From a virus, in the IMG/VR virus record IMGVR_UViG_3300032893_003197, positions 1-30,797 of that record: a DNA stretch of 30,797 nucleotides; one strand, given 5' to 3'. The position numbers were made by a program, and so were the translations under genes. The notes below the pieces were generated by a model, which did no database searches, had not been told where the DNA came from, and worked only from the letters and a program-made list of their open reading frames with translations. Below are positions 22,708 to 29,114 of the stretch, piece after piece; the stretch's first letter is position 1, and each line of letters opens with the position of its first letter.

Positions 22708-22711
22708 ATGG

Positions 22712-22912
22712 TTATCCAAATGGCCAGAGCCAAGATTTCAAACGATCAAATTGCCGCTTAATCAAGCTAAAATCTAATCGAGCATCTATAGCGTTCTGCG
22801 CTAAACATTCTATTAGATGGCTCTGATCCCGGATACCCAAAAACAACATTCGACCGGGCGGTAGTGTTTTAGTCTGCTTTATCTCAAGCATATCATCAAT
22901 TCTTAGATACAT
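22712..22912 (-). CDS. Small protein (66 aa) before the structured leader
   Basis: The sequence is MYLRIDDMLEIKQTKTLPPG followed by RMLFLGIRDQSHLIECLAQN and AIDARLDFSLIKRQFDRLKS, ending WLWPFG. It looks like one short alpha/beta fold. The ATG lies one base after the stop of the 185-aa gene, suggesting coupling. No family is recognised. It is the last gene before the 172-bp intergenic gap. Confidence 0.55.
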   Translation of the reverse strand: MYLRIDDMLEIKQTKTLPPGRMLFLGIRDQSHLIECLAQNAIDARLDFSLIKRQFDRLKSWLWPFG

Positions 22913-22913
22913 A

Positions 22914-23471
22914 CTAATCCTCTGGTATCTGTATACGTTCTACCGACTTGTTAATGCGGTTGCTTTTTAAAGCACTTTCGTGACGGCTGTCAAGACTAGT
23001 GTTAAGGTCGCCGCCCGTAAGTGCTTGTTCTTTAATGGCAACCTGCTCCAGAGCCGCTCGACGATCCCTCATCTTGGCCTGCTTGGACAGGTGAAGAGGC
23101 CTTGCCATCAAGCACTGGCCCTCAACCCTGATCTCACCCTTGGAGCCCTTAGGTGTCCACATACCGTCGAACCTTCCGTCGAAGTCAGAGGGGTCGACTG
23201 GGACCCATCCAGCCTTCTCAGCACCAGAACGATGAGCCGCGAAAGGCTGCCCTAGCACATGATCCGTAACCCAACGGAAGTCAAATCCCTCAGGCATCAT
23301 ATGAGCCGGGATACCTTGCTTATTTGGATTTTCATCGAAATCTTCAGGGACTATATCATCCCAACCTTGGGGGCGCCCCTTCATTGTATACTTAAGGTCA
23401 GGTCGCTGAGGCTCCCTATCTACCCCCGGATTAGTTCGAGGACGGCCCGGGCCCTTCTTGAAATCGCTCAT
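22914..23471 (-). CDS. Hypothetical protein with AT-hook-like N-terminus (185 aa)
   Basis: The N-terminus MSDFKKGPGRPRTNPGVDRE has a GRPR core like AT-hook motifs that bind the DNA minor groove, but a single short match is weak. The middle (YTMKGRPQGWDDIVPEDFDE, FRWVTDHVLGQPFAAHRSG, WVPVDPSDFDGRFDGMWTPK) is aromatic and acidic, and the C-terminal 60 residues are helical and charged. Its ATG overlaps the HNH stop as ATGA, and its GGAGG binding site is within the HNH coding end. Similar proteins occur beside scaffold genes in other phages. The role is unknown. Confidence 0.65.
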   Translation of the reverse strand: MSDFKKGPGRPRTNPGVDREPQRPDLKYTMKGRPQGWDDIVPEDFDENPNKQGIPAHMMPEGFDFRWVTDHVLGQPFAAHRSGAEKAGWVPVDPSDFDGRFDGMWTPKGSKGEIRVEGQCLMARPLHLSKQAKMRDRRAALEQVAIKEQALTGGDLNTSLDSRHESALKSNRINKSVERIQIPED

Positions 23472-24151
23472 TTAGATACCTCCATGGTTACATCAATGCC
23501 TATAGATCGACAATAATCAATAGGATGCTTCGAGCTTTTGGACTGGTTGCAGGGCGCACACAAAATTTGCAGATTGCTTCGGTCATTTGATCCGCCCAAG
23601 GCAAGCGGCATAATATGATCTACATGCTTGTTCTGTATCGTCAATTGAGCCTTACAATAAGCACATCTTTCATTCTGCTGAATGAAAAGTTCCATAATAT
23701 CTTGGGCCGTGTGAGAGCCCCCATTGTTCCGTTTGCGGGCTCGTCGGGTTCTTTTATTTATTAAACAACCCTCCCGATTATTGAGCCACTTCCTTTTATT
23801 CTGTTCTTTGACTTTATCTGGATTATTGGCTCTCCAGAGCGCGATTTTCTTTCTATACTTTTCTGGATTCGAGGCATATGCCTTTTTGTTTTTAGCTGCC
23901 ACCTTCTCGGGATTAGCCCGACACCATTTAAGATTTAGCGCAGCCTTTTTCTCTGGATTTAAGACATTCCATTTCTTTTTACTTGCCCTTACCTTCTCTG
24001 GATTAAGAACAACAAATTCATCTAGGCAAGCAATGCAATTACCTCCCGAAACATATCGTTCCGAAATGTGCCCATGAGGGCACATCTTCCCCGTAAAGTA
24101 TTTCTTTAGCCCAAGATTTGAAGCCTGCTTTCTATTAATAACTTCAGGCAC
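23468..24151 (-). CDS. HNH endonuclease with 15-residue NPEK repeats
   Basis: GTG start with GGAGGG upstream. The N-terminal 45 residues form a small Cys/His module (TGKMCPHGHISERYVSGGNC, then IAC) common at the front of phage HNH enzymes. Residues 50-124 are five 15-residue repeats beginning NPEK or NPDK, followed by a degenerate one (NREG). Residues 161-208 are the HNH domain: C163-x2-C166, DHIMPLALGG with D178-H179, N193 and C198-x2-C201-N. It cuts DNA, probably as a free-standing homing endonuclease. The gene is noticeably more AT-rich and Lys/Asn-rich than its neighbours and is fitted between head genes without a gap, suggesting later insertion. Confidence 0.85.
   Translation of the reverse strand: MPEVINRKQASNLGLKKYFTGKMCPHGHISERYVSGGNCIACLDEFVVLNPEKVRASKKKWNVLNPEKKAALNLKWCRANPEKVAAKNKKAYASNPEKYRKKIALWRANNPDKVKEQNKRKWLNNREGCLINKRTRRARKRNNGGSHTAQDIMELFIQQNERCAYCKAQLTIQNKHVDHIMPLALGGSNDRSNLQILCAPCNQSKSSKHPIDYCRSIGIDVTMEVSK
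23780..24004 (-). repeat. Five tandem 45-bp repeats encoding NPEK units of the HNH enzyme
   Basis: NPEK, NPEK, NPEK, NPEK and NPDK start at residues 50, 65, 80, 95 and 110, exactly 15 apart, with a sixth degenerate NREG at 125. Each unit is Lys-rich and usually carries Trp or Tyr near position 12. On the plus strand this gives the recurring TCTGGATT core. Such repeats may be short DNA-contacting helices. Confidence 0.8.
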
Positions 24152-25099
24152 TTATTGCCCTCCAGTATAATAACCATCTGCTTTAGCCTGCTGAAGCCTG
24201 AGCTTCTGCTTGGCATACTCTTCCTCGGTCACTCCGGAAATCCGAGCAGCATCCTTTTCCGCCCGGGTAAGCGTAACCTTCCCACCACGCGGTCCAGTCC
24301 CAAGAGACGGGGCTTCCCGAGAGGGAGGAGCAGATACAAGAGCCTTGCGCGGAGTGCCCGAAGCATCATCCACGTCGTCTTCCTCTTCCTTGTGAACCAC
24401 AGGAGCCTGCCTCATGCCAAGTTTTTGTTCCATAACCTCGAAGTATTCAGCCGAATAGGGCTGATAGCCCTCGTCAACTACATCCCAATGCAGGGCTTGG
24501 AGTTTCGAGTTCTTCCGGGCATCATTTAGATATTCTGGATGCTGGCGCAACCAGCGCTTGGCCAAAGGAGGAATGTTAACGTTATCAAGGGGATCGGAGG
24601 CTTCTGGCTTGACCTCAACAGGCTTGGACCGCTCCTTGATTTCCCTCTCTAGGGCCTCCTTCCCGTTTTCGAGGGCCAGAATGCGGGATTCAGCCCGCGC
24701 AAGCTTCCGGTACGCTTCCGTTGAAGCTTTTGCGTCTCCAAGTTGAAATGCAGCTTCAATATCACGTTGGGCACTCTCCGCATCGGACTGGGCCGCAGAT
24801 AGAGCCGCATTGATTGCATCCTGTTGGCTGTTTACGGTTTGTTCTTGAAGCTTACCAAATTCAGCTTCCCGCTCCTGAATCCGCTTAAGGGCTTCAGCCC
24901 GGCCTTGCCGTTCCTGTTCAATCTTCTCTAGGTATTCCTGATTGGACTTCTTTAGCGCCTCAATCTGGGTCTTAAGAGCTTCCGTAGGATCAACAACTTC
25001 TTCTTGCAATTCTGGCTTAGGATCGGCTCCCTCAATCAGGGTTTCCTCTTCCGGAACCTGCTTAGCAGCCTTTTGCGGCAATGGACGTAACCTCGGCAT
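24152..25099 (-). CDS. Capsid scaffolding protein candidate (315 aa)
   Basis: Residues 38-165 are a long charged heptad-rich coiled coil (EALKKSNQEYLEKIEQERQG, KRIQEREAEFGKLQEQ, EAYRKLARAESRILALENG). The rest is acidic or Pro-rich (EEEDDVDDASG; PPSREAPSLGTGPRGG), with a basic helical end (EEEYAKQKLRLQQAKADGYY). A central LAKRWLRQHPEYLNDARKN and FEVMEQKLGM probably forms a small folded domain. Scaffolding proteins of portal-capsid clusters share this build and are lost or cleaved during maturation. The setting between the chaperonin and capsid genes supports it. Confidence 0.7.
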   Translation of the reverse strand: MPRLRPLPQKAAKQVPEEETLIEGADPKPELQEEVVDPTEALKTQIEALKKSNQEYLEKIEQERQGRAEALKRIQEREAEFGKLQEQTVNSQQDAINAALSAAQSDAESAQRDIEAAFQLGDAKASTEAYRKLARAESRILALENGKEALEREIKERSKPVEVKPEASDPLDNVNIPPLAKRWLRQHPEYLNDARKNSKLQALHWDVVDEGYQPYSAEYFEVMEQKLGMRQAPVVHKEEEDDVDDASGTPRKALVSAPPSREAPSLGTGPRGGKVTLTRAEKDAARISGVTEEEYAKQKLRLQQAKADGYYTGGQ

Positions 25100-25109
25100 T
25101 CAAACCCCC

Positions 25110-25535
25110 TTAAACAACAGTTCGCGGATCGCTCAACTTCATCTTGATGGATGAATCCCGGACCAGACGGCACGGCCAGCCATTGACGGCTACTTGCCAA
25201 GCATCACCGATCTTGAAAACCACCCACTCACCAATATTGGCCTTCTGGCCGTTAAAGTATACCTCTTCGCTATCTTTAAACGCATCTCGGCCCATTTTCA
25301 AGACCAAACCAACCTTGCCCTGCCAAACGTCCTCCTCGACCGTGTTCTGGGTCAGGATCAGGCCGCCCTTGGTTTTATTGGGGTTAACATAGGTGGCCAT
25401 GAGGACCATGTTATACATGACCTCAATACCAGAGATATCGCCGACCTTATCGATAATGGCCTGCGTGCGTTCTTTCAGATCAGGGATCGAGGCGACTTCT
25501 TCAATCGCCTTCCGGTTCAGTTGGACGTGGGTCAT
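25110..25535 (-). CDS. GroES-like co-chaperonin (141 aa)
   Basis: After a 37-residue helical N-terminal extension (MTHVQLNRKAIEEVASIPDL and following) comes a GroES-type beta-barrel: a YNMVLMATYV strand where host GroES has its N-terminal strand, a mobile-loop-like TKGGLILTQNTVEEDVWQG, then KVGLVLKMGRDAFKD, GEWVVFKIGD and a final VNGWPCRLVRDSSIKMKL. The mobile loop holds the GGLILTQN hydrophobic tripeptide that contacts GroEL. Known phage co-chaperonins (T4 gp31) replace host GroES so capsid protein can fold. The start overlaps the 80-aa gene by 35 bases. Position beside scaffold and capsid supports that role. Confidence 0.8.
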   Translation of the reverse strand: MTHVQLNRKAIEEVASIPDLKERTQAIIDKVGDISGIEVMYNMVLMATYVNPNKTKGGLILTQNTVEEDVWQGKVGLVLKMGRDAFKDSEEVYFNGQKANIGEWVVFKIGDAWQVAVNGWPCRLVRDSSIKMKLSDPRTVV

Positions 25536-25743
25536 TCCCGAGGTCTCTCTCTATATCATCACAAAATGTGAGAGCCCCTCTTAACCCAGCAATCATGCCA
25601 ACGGAATACCAATACTTGAGGTTATCCCCAATTCCGTTGGCCATCTCGTCCTTTATCTGCTCGATCTTTATATTAATTTCCTGTTCGAGCAGGGCATGAA
25701 AGCGCGTTCTAATTACCACGCGCCCTCTTGCCGTAATGAGCAA
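25501..25743 (-). CDS. Small helical protein (80 aa)
   Basis: The protein is mainly helical: RTRFHALLEQEINIKIEQIK, then NLKYWYSVGMIAGLRGALTF and CDDIERDLGND. Similar small proteins with a YxxLVGxIxGLRxAL pattern occur between portal and scaffold in other phages. The ATG lies 35 bases inside the preceding gene; GTG at 25719, with AGAGGG a few bases upstream, is a plausible alternative start. It overlaps the co-chaperonin gene by 35 bases, so the three are tightly coupled. Function unknown. Confidence 0.6.
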   Translation of the reverse strand: MLITARGRVVIRTRFHALLEQEINIKIEQIKDEMANGIGDNLKYWYSVGMIAGLRGALTFCDDIERDLGNDPRPTEPEGD

Positions 25744-26344
25744 TCTTCTGCTTCCGTCCCTCGCCGGTTCCAGCTCCCGCCGTATATTTTGTTACCTTAC
25801 CCCCCTCAGCGTAACGGGTATTGGAACTGGCATAGTTGGCCCATTCCTTCAGGTTCTTGGGCGAAGAAATGCCACTCCGGGGGCGGACCTTACCGCCATG
25901 TTTCATGCCCGGAGGGCCACCCATCCCCGGCATACCTCCAGCCATAGGGTTGGGCGGCGGCGCCATCGGTGCCTTGGGAGACATCGGAGGCGGAGCCCCT
26001 GCTCCCGGAGGGGGACCGCCCGGAGGCGGCATCATCGGAGGACTACCAGCATGATCCCCACCCTTGGGGGCTACAATGATGTTAATCTTGGTGTGATGGC
26101 CCTTGCTCTTGACTTTGCCGCCACGAGCGTACTTGTCCATCCGGGGCATCGCCTTACCACCGCATGCCTTCTGGTCGGCATGGATCATCTTGTGTTCCTT
26201 GCGATGCACATCGATGATCTCCTTGACAAGGCCCTTGTCCTTCTCAGTAACCTTGCCACCATCGGCCATATGGCCAAATAGTTTCTTTACCCGGTGAGAG
26301 TGGTGAGGATGCTTGCCTTTGTGCTGTGCATAAGGATGGGCCAT
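25709..26344 (-). CDS. GGKV-motif protein with Pro/Gly-rich linker (211 aa)
   Basis: Five GG-motif copies are present: MADGGKV, KACGGKA, YARGGKV, MKHGGKV and YAEGGKV. The N-terminus is His/Lys-rich (HKGKHPHHSHRVKKLFGHM), a short helical part follows (GLVKEIIDVHRKEHKMIH), then a beta piece (HHTKINIIVAPKGG), a low-complexity PPPGGPPPGAG linker, and a C-terminal WANYASSNTRYAEGGKVTKY with GAGTGEGRKQK. The protein looks like a flexible scaffold-type or DNA-contacting part. Both junctions with neighbours are tight (TAATG at its start). I do not know the function. Confidence 0.7.
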   Translation of the reverse strand: MAHPYAQHKGKHPHHSHRVKKLFGHMADGGKVTEKDKGLVKEIIDVHRKEHKMIHADQKACGGKAMPRMDKYARGGKVKSKGHHTKINIIVAPKGGDHAGSPPMMPPPGGPPPGAGAPPPMSPKAPMAPPPNPMAGGMPGMGGPPGMKHGGKVRPRSGISSPKNLKEWANYASSNTRYAEGGKVTKYTAGAGTGEGRKQKIAHYGKRARGN

Positions 26345-26565
26345 TAGTCTTTTACCTTTCGCGGAACCATAGGACCAACACTTTCCTCAACCGGAAGGGT
26401 CAGTGAATCCAGATGTTCATTTTCATAATATGCCTTATCAACCCCAGACATATCGGCCGCCTTATCCGATGGATGCTGGTAGTGTTCCGTATGGCCCACA
26501 ATACGCTGCATCTTATCGTGCCCCGTCTTCCGGGCATCCCCGTGATGAATATGAGTGGACTTCAT
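26344..26565 (-). CDS. Small hydrophilic protein (73 aa)
   Basis: The sequence is MKSTHIHHGDARKTGHDKMQ followed by RIVGHTEHYQHPSDKAADMS and ends VEESVGPMVPRKVKD. It is His-rich and hydrophilic, without a transmembrane segment. TAATG junctions on both sides link it to portal and the GGKV protein, which supports expression. No family is recognised. Confidence 0.6.
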   Translation of the reverse strand: MKSTHIHHGDARKTGHDKMQRIVGHTEHYQHPSDKAADMSGVDKAYYENEHLDSLTLPVEESVGPMVPRKVKD

Positions 26566-29111
26566 TACGAACCTTCCTTCTTTGGCTTCTTCTTGGTTTT
26601 ACCAGATTCAGCCGGTTTAGTCACCTTGGACATTTTCTTGGCCATTTCCAGCTCTACGGCATGCCGTTCCCGGTCATGCTGCATCTGCTGGGTATGCTGT
26701 TGAGCCCCCTTGGCCAGCTCAGCCACATGCTTCTGATGATCCATCTGAAGCTGGGCTTGGTTCTGTTTATGCTGCATCTGGATTTCGCCATGCTGCTTGG
26801 CAGCCTCTGCATACAGGTTGGCTTGGTTCTGCTGATGCTGGGCATGGACTTCATGCGCCTTGGAGATGGCATCCATCTGCATCTTCTGCTGCTGACCAGC
26901 CTGATCCAAGGCCATCTTATGATGAGCCTGAATCGTATCATTCTTCATCTGTTGAGTATGAATGATCTCGTCCTGCTTGATCTTCAATAGTTCAAGCTGG
27001 ATTTTGGACTGCTCGATCTTCTCACGGCTGGCCCGTTCCGCAGCATTGTCCTGTATGGAAGCCGCCTCGGTCTGAGCCTTGATCTGGGCTTCCATGAGTT
27101 GGATTTGGTTCTGCTGCGAGACCGAATCCGCCTTTTGCTTAATAGCCTCCATGCGCGGATCAGGTGCAGGTGTCTTGGGAACCGGCCGCAGCAAGCCGGT
27201 GGGATCGATGTCGGCAGTCTGCATGACCCGCAAGGCCACAGCCACGGGATCAAAGAGATTGGGGTCTTCCTTGGCCATCTGGGCAATCGCCATGGCCTTA
27301 GCCAGCCGATGCAGACTGGTCGGGTTGTTTGGATCGGCAACCGGCACGATATGATAGTCGTCCAGCGCCTCAAGGAACTGCTTCTTCTCCCACTTCTTTT
27401 CGGTCTTGCAGCACCGGAAGAATGCGTCAGGGTCTTCCCGCAAGCGCTCGACCAGCAGCTTGAATTCCTTATCCTGAGCAGCATGAAGGCGCTTGTGCGC
27501 CGAGTCCATGACCTTGGTGGCCTGCTCAATTAAAGCCAGCGTGGTTCCAACGGGGGCATCTTGTTTTCCCTCGCCCACGTTTATATTTGCCGTCTGCGCC
27601 ATTCGACGACCAACCTCTTCGACATGGGTCGTGAAGTTGGCGAATGACGGCCCGGTCTCTTTATAGGGCAAAGGCATCACGGCATCCTTGATGGATGCCT
27701 GAGCGCCAATTTCCAAACCAACACCCCCGCCCGGTGGAACGCGGAATTGGTTTGTGAGTTGTCTGCCTATCCCCTTTGAATAAAGAAAACCGGGAAAATT
27801 CGAAAACATGCCGTTATCAAGCTGAAGCCGCCATGCGGCTGTCAGGGCGATGGTGGTATTGCCAAGGAGATGAATGTAGCCGAGCCCATAAAAACCCAAC
27901 CCACGAACCATAGGAAATTGAACAAAATACTCCTTGGCGCGACACTCCTTGTCACTCTTGGACCAATTCCGATTGACGCTTAAAATTTTACGGCTTTCTC
28001 TCTCTATCGTGACACGATACGGGAGCGGTAACCCTTTGTTTTTAAAGCGATCTGGGGCGAACTCATCGAGAATAAGTTCGCAGTAAATTTCCAAAATTTC
28101 ATGGTCCCTATCTTCCGGATTCTGAGTGCTGGGGTTGTACCCGGCAACAGCATTTTTTTGTCGATCAACAGCCGTCTCATTTTTCTGCTGCGGAGGCGTC
28201 AGATCAACATCGAGGTACGCTTCCAAAATCTGCATACGCCGAACATCGGACTTCCGCATCTTCATGCGGTGCGTCAATCGGCCGCAGTTCTTAATATCGG
28301 TTGCCCCGTTTGAAATGATCAAATCTTCTGCATCGACGCTCTCGGAGATCGGCTGGCGCCGCAGGGGGCAGTGATAGACCTTCTTGAAACCATCGCCGCC
28401 AAAGCCGACATAGAACAGCATGCGGTCGGTATCGGCCACATAGTCCGTACAGTTTAACAGATAATGGTTGAGGTCTCGTTCAAGGGTCTCTGCTCGTTCG
28501 TCGCTGTTGGCGGTGACCGAGGCTGGAGGTAGGGAGGGATACGGATTGTCCGGGTCCTCTTGATTGGGCGACGCGATAACGTTCCGTGGGAGGATCGAGG
28601 TATCATTCCGGACTTTGACAGGGCCGCACGCTGGGAGCAGCTCAGCCCGAGCTGTCGCCTGAAACGACACAGTGGCTTCAAGCAATAAGGGGTGCCGCAC
28701 CGTGGACATACCTTCGAGCGGGGCTGACGAACCACCCAAGTCGGTACGCGGTTTCTCAAGCTTGAGGCCGAGCAATTGTATACCGAGCGCACGAGTCTCA
28801 AGCCAATCCTTACGGGATAGCTCATCGCGGTTGACGCCATCCAGAAGCTCACTCGCAATCTTGCTGAGATCGTTCTCATCCATATCAAAGGCGAGATTGG
28901 CTTCGTGGCTAGTATCATGTCGCTTAACAGCATCCGTTTTCTCAGGCTGGCCAAAATCAAACGTGGTGGTGCCATCAGGATTATCTATCCTGATGGAGGT
29001 ATCACCAATGTTCACTGTTTGTTCTGAAACGTCCGACTTCACCAGCCGCAGATTAGGGCTGGTCGGTTTAGGATACGGATCGCCTCGTTGGATCGAGCCT
29101 GTACGGGCCAT
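26565..29111 (-). CDS. Portal protein (848 aa, P22-like)
   Basis: The length and motif order are those of the large P22-like portal family: an early helical region, PLLLEATVSFQATARAELLP, ERDLNHYLLNCTDYVADTDR, FGGDGFKKVYHCPLRRQ, then YIHLLGNTTIALTAAWRLQ and the GPSFANFTTHVEEVGRR stretch. The portal forms the ring through which DNA enters and leaves. Residues from about 653 to 848 form a Gln/His/Met-rich helical tail (QQNQIQLMEAQIKAQTEAAS and KMALDQAGQQQKMQMDAISK) ending in a basic PKKEGS, like an elongated barrel. It starts four bases after the terminase stop. Confidence 0.9.
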   Translation of the reverse strand: MARTGSIQRGDPYPKPTSPNLRLVKSDVSEQTVNIGDTSIRIDNPDGTTTFDFGQPEKTDAVKRHDTSHEANLAFDMDENDLSKIASELLDGVNRDELSRKDWLETRALGIQLLGLKLEKPRTDLGGSSAPLEGMSTVRHPLLLEATVSFQATARAELLPACGPVKVRNDTSILPRNVIASPNQEDPDNPYPSLPPASVTANSDERAETLERDLNHYLLNCTDYVADTDRMLFYVGFGGDGFKKVYHCPLRRQPISESVDAEDLIISNGATDIKNCGRLTHRMKMRKSDVRRMQILEAYLDVDLTPPQQKNETAVDRQKNAVAGYNPSTQNPEDRDHEILEIYCELILDEFAPDRFKNKGLPLPYRVTIERESRKILSVNRNWSKSDKECRAKEYFVQFPMVRGLGFYGLGYIHLLGNTTIALTAAWRLQLDNGMFSNFPGFLYSKGIGRQLTNQFRVPPGGGVGLEIGAQASIKDAVMPLPYKETGPSFANFTTHVEEVGRRMAQTANINVGEGKQDAPVGTTLALIEQATKVMDSAHKRLHAAQDKEFKLLVERLREDPDAFFRCCKTEKKWEKKQFLEALDDYHIVPVADPNNPTSLHRLAKAMAIAQMAKEDPNLFDPVAVALRVMQTADIDPTGLLRPVPKTPAPDPRMEAIKQKADSVSQQNQIQLMEAQIKAQTEAASIQDNAAERASREKIEQSKIQLELLKIKQDEIIHTQQMKNDTIQAHHKMALDQAGQQQKMQMDAISKAHEVHAQHQQNQANLYAEAAKQHGEIQMQHKQNQAQLQMDHQKHVAELAKGAQQHTQQMQHDRERHAVELEMAKKMSKVTKPAESGKTKKKPKKEGS

Positions 29112-29114
29112 TCA

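Noticed and set aside
22537-22711. Self-cleaving ribozyme in the leader
   Set aside because: I looked for hammerhead-like CUGAUGA and GAAA cores and for twister- or pistol-like conserved loops on the minus strand and did not find them. The structure is better read as a regulatory hairpin.
2981-29025. Identical 16-bp word GTTCACTGTTTGTTCT at 2981-2996 and 29010-29025
   Set aside because: One such match is not far from chance in 31 kb. One copy lies at a gene boundary and the other inside the portal coding region, with no shared context.
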